A DNA stretch of 21,481 nucleotides from Saccoglossus kowalevskii (taxonomy: Eukaryota > Hemichordata > Enteropneusta > Harrimaniidae), in the NCBI RefSeq assembly GCF_000003605.2, contig NW_003131858.1:147182-168662 (forward strand), given 5' to 3'. Below are positions 13,035 to 21,481 of this stretch, in pieces. The notes under the pieces are model-generated. The model was not told where the DNA came from. It worked only from the letters and a program-made list of their open reading frames with translations, and made no database searches. How positions within the stretch are numbered: the stretch's first letter is position 1; each line of letters opens with the position of its first letter. Position numbers and translations under genes: made by a program.

Positions 13035-13730
13035 GAAGCAGTCTGGAAACGTGTTGGTCCCATTACTAGTGACATGTCCATTAAGGTTAAGTATGTTATT
13101 GATGAAGGTTCACTTTTACAGAGAATTCCATGGCTACGAAGACTAACATATAAGGGCATCTGCAAACTTTACCTTGACTACATTGACCGCAAATGTGGTA
13201 AAGAATCAACAACTCATCTTAGGCGTTCAATAGGGAAAATGTCTACTAGTGTTAACTGTGATTCTGACATGGTTATGAATATGAAGAAACAACAGTTCCT
13301 TGAAAATGCAGCAAATAGGCAGCGGTTCATTAATAATATCCTGGGAACCGAACTAGAAATGAATCAATGTTCGACATGCTGAAGAAGATGCAGATGTCCT
13401 TATAGTGATGACAGCTGTAGACTCTGCTGTCAATGCACCAATGGTAGTTGTAGGTGAGGACACAGACTTGTTAGTATTGTTGATCTACCATGCCAACTTA
13501 AATAGTCACAAAATGTATTTAAAACCAGAGGCACGGCGAAATACAAAAAACGAAGTCAAAGTGTGGGACATGCCAAAGACAAACTAGACCACTTGTTTGC
13601 CAAAACATATTATTTATACATGTTGTCTTGGGCTGTGACACCACATCCAGCATGTATGTCTTAGGAAAGGGCCTGTCCTTGAAAAAATCAAACCAACAAG
13701 CAGAAGCAATGTCATGTTTCAGTGTTTGAT
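13035..13730 (+). other. region resembling a FEN1/XPG-type PIN nuclease core
   Basis: Four stretches occur in the order of the FEN/XPG acidic ligands. YVIDEGSLLQ (Asp codon 13101) fits the first Asp near a PIN N-terminus. HAEEDADV (13375-13398) fits the EAEA helix. VVVGEDTDLLVLL (Asp codons 13459 and 13465) fits the TEDxD motif. VLGCDTTS (Asp codon 13637) fits the GxDY motif. The spacing is also compatible. The second ligand normally sits in a VFDG-like strand about 30 residues after the first helix. It is absent here: the text goes from KCG straight to KESTTHLRRS near 13198-13206, which I read as a small deletion. Frame changes near 13366 and 13590 interrupt the region. The motif assignment is my inference; it was not checked by profile search. 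Confidence 0.5.
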
Positions 13731-14007
13731 GCTCCGAAAGACGACATTGTGGAGTCAAGAGAAAAAGCGTTGGTCCTTTTATATGGGGGCAAGTCCGATG
13801 AAACATTGGATTTACTCAGAATGGGAATTTTTTTCAGAGAGTTGCTACAAGCGTTACATCTGCACTGCAGGTACCATAGTCAACGTGTATACCCTAGGTC
13901 TGTGTGGAAAGGGCAATCCAGAAGAATGGGGATGGAAAGAGAAGAAGGGAAAATTGCTTGCTATCCAAACTGACAAGCCTCCTGCACCTGACAAATTACT
14001 AAATGTT

Positions 14008-14160
14008 ATCAGATGTAAATGTAAAGCAGACTGTCGAACGACACGTTGCACATGTAGAAAACATGGACTAAAATGCTCCCCCATATGTGATGAATGTAGA
14101 GGTGTAAGCTGTAGAAATTCACACAATCTGGATCTTGATGATGATGATGATCAACTATAA
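14008..14160 (+). other. C-terminal CXC-like cysteine-rich domain and poly-Asp tail
   Basis: The last block contains nine Cys in about 35 residues, in the pattern IRCKCKADC..CTCRKHGLKC..ICDEC..VSC. This resembles the tesmin/TSO1 CXC zinc-binding, DNA-binding motif in its CxC-x3-C...CxC-x5-C layout. It is preceded by NPEEWGW and the PPAPDKLL linker. The protein ends in an acidic run (LDLDDDDDQL, encoded partly by a GAT repeat) and TAA at 14158-14160. In known CXC proteins paired Cys clusters bind zinc and DNA; only one such cluster is visible here. It is the least damaged part of the relict. Confidence 0.6.
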
Positions 14161-14202
14161 TATTATAAACTTAGAATTATACTGACTTGCTTTGATGAAT
14201 GG

Positions 14203-14220
14203 CCAACCAACCAACCAACC
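14203..14220. repeat. (CCAA)n microsatellite
   Basis: Four and a half perfect CCAA units, 43 bases after the stop codon of the element relict, in its presumed 3'UTR. Confidence 0.9.
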
Positions 14221-14679
14221 TATTTTCATACCAATCCTAAACAGAATGAAGTTATGACAAAACACAAGTCTGATCAGGAAAGTTTGTAACTGTCTCATTC
14301 TACCACAAACTTTGAGATATTTATTGATATAATCGATACATCACAAATCTTGGCAATCACTTTTTTGAAATTACCACATCACACTTGATATAAGCCCCCT
14401 TCATTGTGTGATCATTGCCACATTCCGCATACCTGTAACTGTGAAATGTCCTTCATATATATTACCACTTTATCACCAATCTTTACATGATACAATCACA
14501 TATACTTTGATAAACACGATTCATTTGTATGTTTTATGCACATGTACAATTTGTGGGAGGGGCGAGTTAGTGAGACCGACTGCAGCAAAGTATCATGTTG
14601 ATTTGGCGAATGATGGAGACTAAATATGCCCCAAATATTCCTGAAAAATTGTTTTTAATAATAAAAATGATATATGAAC

Positions 14680-14685
14680 AATAAA
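14680..14685 (+). terminator. candidate polyadenylation signal for the element
   Basis: A canonical AATAAA lies about 520 bases after the element stop. Others at 14660 and 14941 are equally possible, and in AT-rich DNA such hexamers are common. No downstream GT-rich element stands out. Confidence 0.2.
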
Positions 14686-15164
14686 CGCAAATTTTTCTAT
14701 ATTGTGTAGAATTAATACTGATAAAATGCCAATGAAACAAGACTAATACCAGACCCTGTATATTTCTGAAAATATCACCATTTGGTGGCGCTGTACCTGC
14801 ATATAGAGGGCGCTATTTGCCTCACCATGTGCAAACAAATGTTTGGCTGACTAAGTATGATAAGTGGTGTAAGTGTGATGAAGCGTGTTATATTGACCAT
14901 TATTCCATATGCATTTATATATGTACATCTTTACTCCATCAATAAAATGGCTTAATATTTCCATTATATGGGCACTATTAATACCTGAAAAAATCAACTT
15001 TCTCTTTCTCCGATTTTGATAGACTTTTGATATGTTGTTTATAGATGTCTGCTGTTGCTAAATCTGCAAAGAAACTTTCTTTTGCAATTTTGTCCGGGTT
15101 GACCTAATAATCAAATTAGATTGAGCTTTCAAAAGACATCAGCTTCACAAGGTCGACGAACTTC

Positions 15165-15201
15165 TGACGTCAGCAATGACGTCATCATATATATGACATC
15201 A
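15165..15201. promoter_or_regulatory. cluster of CRE/ATF-type sites
   Basis: Two perfect palindromic CRE octamers TGACGTCA (15165-15172 and 15177-15184) start 12 bases apart, close to one helical turn. A one-mismatch copy, TGACATCA, lies at 15194-15201. CREB/ATF-family bZIP dimers bind this octamer. The cluster lies about 540 bases upstream of the GPCR pseudogene start and about 1 kb after the element stop, so it could belong to either, or to a repeat. Confidence 0.45.
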
Positions 15202-15740
15202 TCATGCATGTTGCAGTGATCTGTTACAGATGCAGATTTTTATTTCATTCATTGTTTTTAAAATATTGTTGCTATACAGTAATACATTTCAATGGTATTT
15301 AGTGGTTATTGCATGGTCGGATATCTGCGGTAGGGAAAATCAGTGCTAAAAACAATAAATCTTCAACATGCTCTAAAAAAAATTGCCCGATGGTTTAGGT
15401 CTTGGGGTTTTTTTTGGTCATTCTCAATGACCTTAGCCAACGTTTGAAACAAAATTCGCTAATGTACTATTTTATTCCGGGTCAAACCCTAAATCCACTG
15501 GACTAATACAATGTGAACTAATTTCACATTCACTATTTCCTATCACTGTTCACTTGATCGCACAAGTGGCCGCTGAGGGGGTTTTATTATGGATGCTTTG
15601 ATGATAAATATCAGGCCCATTCATTCGTATTGCGTTTTTCTTGGCCGACCGGGCTCGTTCTGTTATACGTTCAGTGATTTTAACTTCTAGACACCTATGA
15701 TGATGTTTTATCTACGTTTGCTTACCAGCCGTGTTCTACA

Positions 15741-16551
15741 ATGGATTTTACCAATGTAAGCGATTATGTTACTATGTTACATTATACTTCGCTACCTAGG
15801 AATGACATCGCTGCCCAATTTGTACACCTTACACATGGCGTCTGCGGATTTCCCTTTTTCTACTCAGATTGCCTTTTCTGACGTATTTTTACACAACGAA
15901 GCGGTGGATATAATGTGCAAGGTAGTGATGGGAATTGACGGATGTAATATGTTTACTGCTATATCCACTTTGACTGTGATGGCTATTGACCGATACATCG
16001 TCCACATTGTCTGGTCTAAAAACTACCGAACTGCCCTTAAAACTAAAGTGGTGTGTGCTGCGACTTGGTTAGCCGCGTTCGCCATCACCGAACAATTGCG
16101 GTTGTACTCAGTGACACAAAACGTTCAATGGGGTGACGGTCTGTCACGTCATCTGCCCGATGTTAGTCGGACAGCTTTTTATCATATACGCGTTTCTCTT
16201 TGAATTAGCTCTAACGATAATATGCATTATAGTTTACTACTGCTACGCCGTCGACAGTTTCACGTCGGTAGAATCGGCGCGATGGTACCGATTGCGGTGG
16301 TTCTGTTCGTTATATGTTGGTTTCCTTTTTGGATTATAAGACTACTGTGGCTCTCCGGTGATCACAGTCACACGTTAGTGTTACAGGTCTCGTACTACGT
16401 CAGTGTATTCCTGAGCTCCATAAATAGCTGTTTAAATCCGCTAGTGTACGTCTATTTCAAGCAAGATTTCCAAGACGTGATTAAACACTGCATATGTTAT
16501 TGCAAGTCACATAAGGAAACAATGTCTAGGTTACGATGTTCATCATGCTGA
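15741..16551 (+). pseudogene. rhodopsin-like peptide GPCR pseudogene, somatostatin/opioid/galanin/allatostatin-C type
   Basis: Class A GPCR hallmarks appear in order. After ATG 15741 (MDFTNVSDY, with an N-glycosylation site) the frame changes to LCYIILRYLG, the end of TM1. TM2 follows with MASADF (Asp2.50 codon 15847), then Cys3.25 (15916), TM3 with DRY (15988-15996) and TM4. ECL2 has the second disulfide Cys (CHVICP). TM5 is FIIYAFLFELALTIICI from 16178. TM6 has CWFPF (16315-16329) and TM7 has NSCLNPLVY (NPxxY box 16435-16449). Helix 8 is Cys-rich, and the stop is at 16549. Damage: about 30 residues of TM1 are missing, the usual Trp-rich ECL1 end is shortened, and frames change near 15766, in ECL2 around 16130-16178 and in ICL3 near 16250. 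The subfamily call rests on the ILRY/LPNLY, MAIDRY and CWFPFW contexts. It is intronless, which is common for this group, so retrocopy origin is undecided. An intact version would be a Gi/o-type plasma-membrane neuropeptide receptor; this copy cannot encode seven helices. Confidence 0.85.
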
Positions 16552-17928
16552 TTCATCTACTGACTCGTATTTATTTTATAAATTTATCCTAGATAGTACG
16601 CTCGTTGTTGAGTTTGTAAATCTGACTACGGAATTAATTTAGTATTTCTTTAAAGGCATGTATGTACACAGAGGCAGGGTGTGTAAATTGAACGCTTATT
16701 AAAACACGTGCAAGGTTATATTCGTTTTCTTGAGGAAAGTAGGAAATCTTGTTTAGCGTATTTATACCTTACCCCCCAAAGGGTTATTAGTGACAGCCGC
16801 GCGTCTTGATTTTGCCCTTCGATTCCCGAATATATAGCGTTTGTGCGTTTATAGTTTTTGTGCACCTGACGTCGACAAACCGAAAAGTCGGACAGATTTC
16901 AAACATACAAATTTGGCTATAGCATAATACTTTCATATTTAGGGGATATTGTGATAGTTAATAAACAATATCGCAGTTATATTTATTCAGCAAACACACA
17001 CCATCGGTTTTCACTTCATTTTTTTCTGAAATAATCATTTTTTTTCAACTGGTAATCCAATTTTCTCAGCTGAATTACATAGTTTGTGTAGCTGTCTCTT
17101 TTGTACCTACACATGCTCACTCTGCTACCTGTGTTATATATCCCACTGACTTTTTACGGGGCTGCATGTCTATTGTTCTTATCGAATTGTTATGTTTCTG
17201 ACAAACCATCGCCCGTTCCCAGGCAGGATACTCATGCGCAAGTAGAGTTACATCGTGTCTGTCTGTTTTTCGAAAATTGGGAAATAATGTTATCAACTAG
17301 AACAAATGTCGTGGTTAAAGTATATATTCAAGTACATATTCTGCGTGGCCGTAAAAACATTTTTTTCTGTCTAGTCAGATTTGCAAGTGTTTATTGACAT
17401 AATTTTAGTATTTTATGTAAAATCGTATGTGCTAAATTATGTGGAACTTATGTAGTAAAATGTGTCACAAATCGAAATCATCGTTGGCACCTGACTGATT
17501 ATTTTTTATAGCGGCATGAAACGTGATTTTGAATTCTGCTTTTGATCAACCCAGATAATCTACATAGTATAAAATCTCCCAGGTTTAACTCTCATTCATT
17601 CATTCGTGCAAAGGCTATTATGAGTCTCATATAACATGTATACAGTTAGCATGAATAACGCAGGAATACCAAAGAGCGGGTGCCAAACAAATCCTGATGA
17701 GAGTTTGTAGTCGAATAAAACAGTTTCCCGACAGTGGTGGTTCGAAGTGAACGCACGGAAGTATTCACATAAGAATAAGCTCTTATCGCTAATGTATTAG
17801 CGTATGGGAAGCTATTAAAACTGTTGGATCTGTACAAATATCTCACGATACAATATCAGACATTTTAAAAAAAGGCAAAGATAATGTGCAGGCGGCAATT
17901 GCAAGTTCTAGTTTACAAACAAGTGTCC
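16552..17928. other. GPCR 3' flank, no supportable gene
   Basis: A 98-codon open frame at 17101-17397 starts with a hydrophobic stretch (LLPVLYIPLTFYGAACLLFL) but resembles nothing I know and is probably fortuitous. The phrase AAACAGTTTCCCG near 17719 recurs near 18329, a short direct repeat of unknown meaning. A frame near 17800-17930 reads plausibly protein-like (EAIKTVGSVQISHDTISDIL) but is bounded by stops and unrecognised. Confidence 0.45.
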
Positions 17929-18120
17929 ACCCATGAACCAATGCGTTTTTAGCATTCGTAGTGTTATCGTCGCTTTGGACGCACTCTCCGCGCGTGCGCA
18001 GTTGACGACCATTTAGGTTACTCTCCTGGATCATACTCTGAGGCAGAAACAACTGGGAAACCGCCCATGGTTTTTCCTAGGCTCGCGCTATGCCATGGCG
18101 ACGTTACGCTTTTACACGAA
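17929..18120. promoter_or_regulatory. CpG-rich patch with NRF1-like and CCATGG palindromes
   Basis: In otherwise CpG-poor AT-rich DNA this patch contains CGCGCGTGCGCA (17989-18000), one base from the NRF1 consensus YGCGCAYGCGCR. Nearby are GCCCATGG and GCCATGGCGACG, the latter close to an RFX X-box half-site and to YY1-like ATGGCG. Such combinations mark CpG promoters in animals. No open reading frame of useful length starts here; the ATG in GCCATGGCG gives only 11 codons. Direction and target are unknown. Confidence 0.3.
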
Positions 18121-19222
18121 AGGTTTCTGAAGATTGTATGCAGTGAAGTGGTGACTTTTTTTGATTGAAAATAATTAGTGATTTTTTTTATTGAAATAAT
18201 TAATGCGTTTTTACAGTATTAAATAATACTAAACAATTTCCTGTGTCAGAACGGGTACAAGGCGAACTGTTTCTTTAAACTCCACTATGGTATATATTGT
18301 CTCAATAGTTGTAATAAAATAAGGCTCAAACAGTTTCCCGTCATTCATACTTCTACTGAGTGTATCTACACGTTATTCACAGTCACAGTCCAGCACACAT
18401 ACCGTGATATAAGTAAATATTTTCACGTAATTCCAGCATATCGTGTGTACTATCATACACCTTAGCAAAGAATAGAATAGGCAATACACATAAGTTATAT
18501 ATAATAATTTATTCACTGTTACTTTATTCAAATTCTCAGTTCCCGAGCTTTCTTCTCTATGGTATATGATATTGTATGCGGATTCAGTTAAACACAACTT
18601 AAATTTGGCCTCCTTAACAAGTCTCATCATAGCCGTGCTGTCCGTAACAATCACATTTATGGTTAATCACATATGTTAGAGTAAATTCTCCTTGATTATG
18701 ATCATTAGGCACGCTTCACGCTTGATCCGATCTACAAATGAAGTCGAAAAGCGTGTTATTAGGCGCATGGCTCATTTTCAGTTTGGTCATATACATGTAC
18801 ACCATGGTTATATACATTTACATTTAATCGGGTCGAAGTGGATATAAGTTTTCAAGGATGAGGCCCATGTTCATGGGCGCTTATATTCAAACCTGTATTT
18901 CACACAGAAAATGCTATTGGTTTTCTTTCAAACTAGTGAAGTGTATGCATGTTTCTCTTGAAAATGAGCCTTTTTAGTTTTTTTAACTCAAAACAGACGT
19001 TAGGAAAACAAACTGAAGTTTCAGACATATTGCCTATTGTTATAAATTGATTAGAAACCAGACCATGTCCGAGCCCTTGTCAACTTCTCAATTTATGAAC
19101 GATATTTTTTACTCTACCTAAGAGTTCTATCGTTTTAATAAGTCGATCGAGTAATGTGATACATACAGTTATTGGTATGCAAGATGAGAATCTTCTGTGA
19201 AAACATTCAACTGTTATATTGA
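18121..19222. other. gene-free AT-rich stretch
   Basis: The 93-codon minus-strand frame at 18373-18654 shows no recognisable motif and looks fortuitous. I saw no RNA gene or repeat that I can support. Confidence 0.5.
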
Positions 19223-19830
19223 TCCGGCGTCTGTCAGACGTATATTAAAGTATTGCGCGAAGTGCCGAAATGAAACGCTCGAAAACAGAAACTTTGCATA
19301 AAAGTAATCGTATCCCTACTCGTGTGGAAACGATTTTTGAAACGATTAGTTTTTCATCGTAATTCGCTTAGATATTACTCGAATCTTTGACATCACATTC
19401 GACGAAAATAATCATACTGCGACGGATATTTTTTGGAAAATGCAACGAAATTTCCGAAACCATCCGGTAATATGGCGCCACTTGTTAACTGAGTAAAAAC
19501 AGTTTAATCTTGTCAGAAATATAAACGCGTGTAAAGCGTCATGAATACGTTGGATTAATTCATAAACCTTGTTAATCTTGTTACCGTGATAAGAAAAACA
19601 GCTAGAGCTTGATTCGGAAGTTCCATCAAATTCTAGAAGTCGTTTTGTACAATATTAATTTTCTTGGACGGCATTGCTGCTTCGTCCAAAGAGTCATCGT
19701 GACCAGACACGTACCTATGCACATTTTGCGGGAAACGTGTTAGCGCCTGCTATGTTGTTGATGTTATGACTAAGTGCATGCACAGAACTTATCAACGAGA
19801 AGAATGCAGTGTTTCGCATAATCCCCTGTC
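19223..19830. promoter_or_regulatory. CpG-dense segment, possible regulatory island
   Basis: By eye about 23 CpG dinucleotides fall between 19224 and 19483 despite modest G+C, and the density continues to about 19830. It includes a perfect inverted repeat CGTCTG-T-CAGACG (19229-19241) and AATATGGCGCCA near 19471, which resembles a YY1-type site. No coding frame was seen. In animal genomes retained CpG suggests unmethylated, often promoter-associated, DNA. Confidence 0.3.
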
Positions 19831-20497
19831 AATGTTAAGTTTTGCCTGCAAAAAAAAACAGTCACACTCGTAGCTGTTTATTGTCGCATTTTTATCAATA
19901 TTTAGCACTTTTCTAAGCACAAATTTAACTACTAGTATTTTGTTTTACTACTGTGACGAAGACCTTGCAGCATTTAAAAATATGCAGAAAAATGTCTCAT
20001 CCTTAATTGATTAATATATTTTATTTTATAATAAAATTTATTTGATAATTCGAAAACCCACAATAAAATACTATTATGAAATAAAAGGGATAAAAATAAT
20101 AGGCCAAACCCCCTTTTGAAATAAAAACAATACAATGTTGAATGTAGCTACAGCACAATAAAAGGAAGTGGTACATATGGCAAACCAATGTATGAGATAA
20201 ACAAAGTCAGTAATGAGTGTTTTTTGGGGGTTTTGTTTGTCATGTGTTAAAATATTAATGCTATGTATTTCAGTTTACTAAAACAGAAACTGGAAAATGA
20301 ACACAAGTATAGAGAATGGGATACGTAGACAATTTCGATAAATATTGAAAAGTTATATATACTTGATATATCCAAGACATTACTTGCTAGTGTATTTATG
20401 TTCGCTCGGCCTCTTAATGTTCATTCAAAACTTTTGGATTTTTCTTTGTATGAAGTCGATCGCCCGGGAAAACCCCATCACTTTTAATCTAGCTTAC
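19831..20497. other. AT-rich gene-free stretch
   Basis: Very AT-rich with several A- and T-runs and multiple AATAAAA hexamers on both strands (for example near 20030-20100). No gene was seen. Confidence 0.5.
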
Positions 20498-20677
20498 ATG
20501 CCTTGGTAAGCATTCTTTCTGTTCCTTGGTGAGGAACCCATTTGTCTCAAGATTTAGCTGCCGTTCATTATATCCAATAAGGCTTGTGTCTCTTCGTCGC
20601 TTCATTTTTTTTTTGCGAGGGAACAGAACACGGATGCTATTTATGGAGTGGAAGATTTGGAACAAAGTTTTCTTCAT
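20498..20677 (-). CDS. possible minus-strand exon, unrecognised
   Basis: The minus-strand frame from 20677 reads MKKTLFQIFHSINS..., then a lysine/arginine-rich stretch, then LIGYNERQLNLETNGFLTKE, which has the balanced composition of real coding sequence. It ends at GGCAT|GTAAGC, a reasonable 5' splice donor with the exon ending at 20498. Without the splice, the frame stops at 20489. No family was recognised and no partner exon is visible, so it may be chance. Confidence 0.22.
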
Positions 20678-21481
20678 GTATGACCACTAGAAATGTATCT
20701 AAAAGTACATGCTAAGAATATTAAAAATACCGCAATATTGTGTGGGTTTATAGATAAAAACCTACCGGTTTTGTCAGAGTCGAGTGTATTGCCCGAGGGC
20801 GCCACGAAATAGTCCTTGACACCGGAAAAAATGTCGGCAAGATAATATATAATAAGATAAACAGATAATAAATGACAATTTCACTTCATTTTGTATATCG
20901 GTTTTCACAAATTTTTCTTATAATTTGTATCATGGAATGTCATTTATGTAAAAAATAAATAAAATTAAATTTTTTACCAAAGTGTAACACTGTTGAATTA
21001 GTTTATACCTTAAATTTGCATTCAAAGTGCATTCATATAGAATTCACGCATTTTTTAGGTGCTTCCACGAGTAAAAACACAACCAAAATTCATTCTGTAA
21101 ACTGTTTATAAGCGACATGACGCAAACAAAGACTAAAAACGTAGTTATTTTTGACTTGGCTTGATTTAATCGTTGTTCATTAAATTTGGTATTTGATATA
21201 ATTTTTCATTGTGACCCTTAATCCCATTGAATGAGCAATTATTATCGCATGTGATTTCACAATGCAGAAGTAATCAAGAAACAATGCAACGATCCGCATT
21301 GGTCTGTTCAACATAATGGAATATTGTATTTTCCGTGGCGTTATTAATGCGTAAATGATCCCATTTCTATGTAACCATGTTATTACATGACAATTATGTT
21401 ATTTGACCAAATAATTGATCCCTTCTTCCAGCAGATAATAAACACTGTGTCAAGATATGAAAGGTTTAATAGAATTTCTAA
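20678..21481. other. gene-free AT-rich right edge
   Basis: No coding frame, RNA gene or notable repeat is visible. A small GC-richer spot near 20785-20815 (GCCCGAGGGCGCC) stands out but carries no recognisable gene. Confidence 0.5.

Larger units (their letters stand above)
10737..14160 (+). pseudogene. broken intronless copy of a multi-copy animal protein with PIN-like and CXC-like parts
   Basis: One long protein can be followed over about 3.4 kb of plus strand without introns, but only by changing frame. Approximate blocks, giving frame as codon start modulo 3: 10737-11225 (0), 11226-11445 (2), 11445-12425 (0), 12430-12690 (1), 12675-13365 (0), 13369-13584 (1), 13595-13726 (2), 13722-13910 (0), 13912-14160 (1). 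Stops lie inside or at block ends at 10917, 11097, 12090, 12096, 12264 and 13585. The order of recognisable stretches (VADNVDHN, FDQPLWW, VLRLGG, GCIGHLM, IKAERTGNW, LTRGRGM, VDPQLLFQRLV, GEDTDLL, NPEEWGW, CTCRKHGL) is that of an intact family member as I remember it from annotated mollusc, cnidarian and amphioxus genomes, where it occurs in many copies under 'uncharacterised protein'. Lack of introns and copy number suggest a mobile-element origin, but no terminal repeats or transposase motif were found. As printed it is non-functional; the breaks could be decay or, less likely, assembly indels. Confidence 0.8.
14161..15740. other. 3' flank of the element relict and spacer to the GPCR pseudogene
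   Basis: No coding frame is supportable. It contains a (CCAA)n tract just after the element stop, AATAAA signals at 14660-14665, 14680-14685 and 14941-14946, and two GGCGCT boxes near 14788 and 14809. It also has a perfect 7-bp stem (GGTCATT..AATGACC, 15416-15432) and the CRE-like cluster at 15165-15201. I looked for inverted or direct terminal repeats bounding the element, between about 10.0-10.7 kb and this interval, and saw none that was convincing. Confidence 0.5.

Noticed and set aside
11047-13165. Minus-strand frames at 11047-11283, 11570-11902, 12363-12572 and 12971-13165
   Set aside because: Each mirrors a plus-strand block of the element relict, and none shows a motif of its own.
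13519-14126. Minus-strand frames at 13519-13806 and 13854-14126
   Set aside because: They lie opposite clearly family-like plus-strand sequence and are its shadows.
14129-14157. GAT-repeat as an independent microsatellite
   Set aside because: It encodes the acidic tail of the element protein in frame and is better explained as coding.
10000-15740. Terminal inverted or long terminal repeats bounding the element
   Set aside because: Comparing both flanks by eye gave only short chance-level matches; no boundary can be supported.
17739-17760. GGTTCGAA, resembling a tRNA T-loop
   Set aside because: No matching acceptor stem, D-arm or anticodon arm could be found around it.
17640-18055. Possible second transposon-like coding relict
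   Set aside because: Protein-like fragments appear in several frames but are short, stop-bounded and match no family I know.
1-21481. CRISPR array, operon, riboswitch or bacterial-type system
   Set aside because: No regularly spaced repeats or compact gene layout are present, and the coding remnants are animal-type.

Overview
The window looks like nuclear DNA from a marine invertebrate-type metazoan. It is AT-rich (roughly two thirds A+T by eye). It has long gene-free stretches, microsatellites and metazoan-type coding remnants, and no bacterial gene layout. The two recognisable coding remnants are a rhodopsin-like neuropeptide GPCR and a multi-copy 'uncharacterised protein' family that I associate with molluscs, cnidarians, echinoderms and amphioxus. 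The exact lineage cannot be read from the sequence.

Layout. 1-1.3 kb is a locally GC-richer segment. It holds a possible minus-strand 5' exon with a CCAAT box, a possible small plus-strand exon, and an unrecognised 172-codon hydrophobic ORF. 1.3-10.6 kb is AT-rich with no supportable gene; it contains a (TA)18 tract and a diverged repeat pair near 2.7 and 6.3 kb. 10.74-14.16 kb is an intronless but broken copy of a long protein. It reads almost end to end on the plus strand, but only by moving between at least nine reading-frame blocks and past six in-frame stops. Its C-terminal half carries acidic motifs in the order seen in FEN1/XPG-type PIN nucleases, followed by a cysteine-rich CXC-like domain and an acidic tail. 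14.2-15.7 kb is its 3' flank, with AATAAA signals, a (CCAA)n tract and a cluster of CRE-type TGACGTCA sites. 15.74-16.55 kb is a frameshifted class A GPCR of the somatostatin/opioid/galanin/allatostatin-C type that has lost most of TM1. 16.6-21.5 kb has no firm gene, but has two CpG-rich patches (about 17.93-18.12 and 19.22-19.83 kb) that may be regulatory, and one possible minus-strand exon at 20.5-20.7 kb.

Nothing in the window shows genes working together. The two clear coding features are unrelated to each other and, as printed, neither encodes a full protein. The most interesting object is the element relict: it suggests that a widespread uncharacterised animal multi-copy family encodes a FEN/XPG-like nuclease fold joined to a CXC-type DNA-binding tail.
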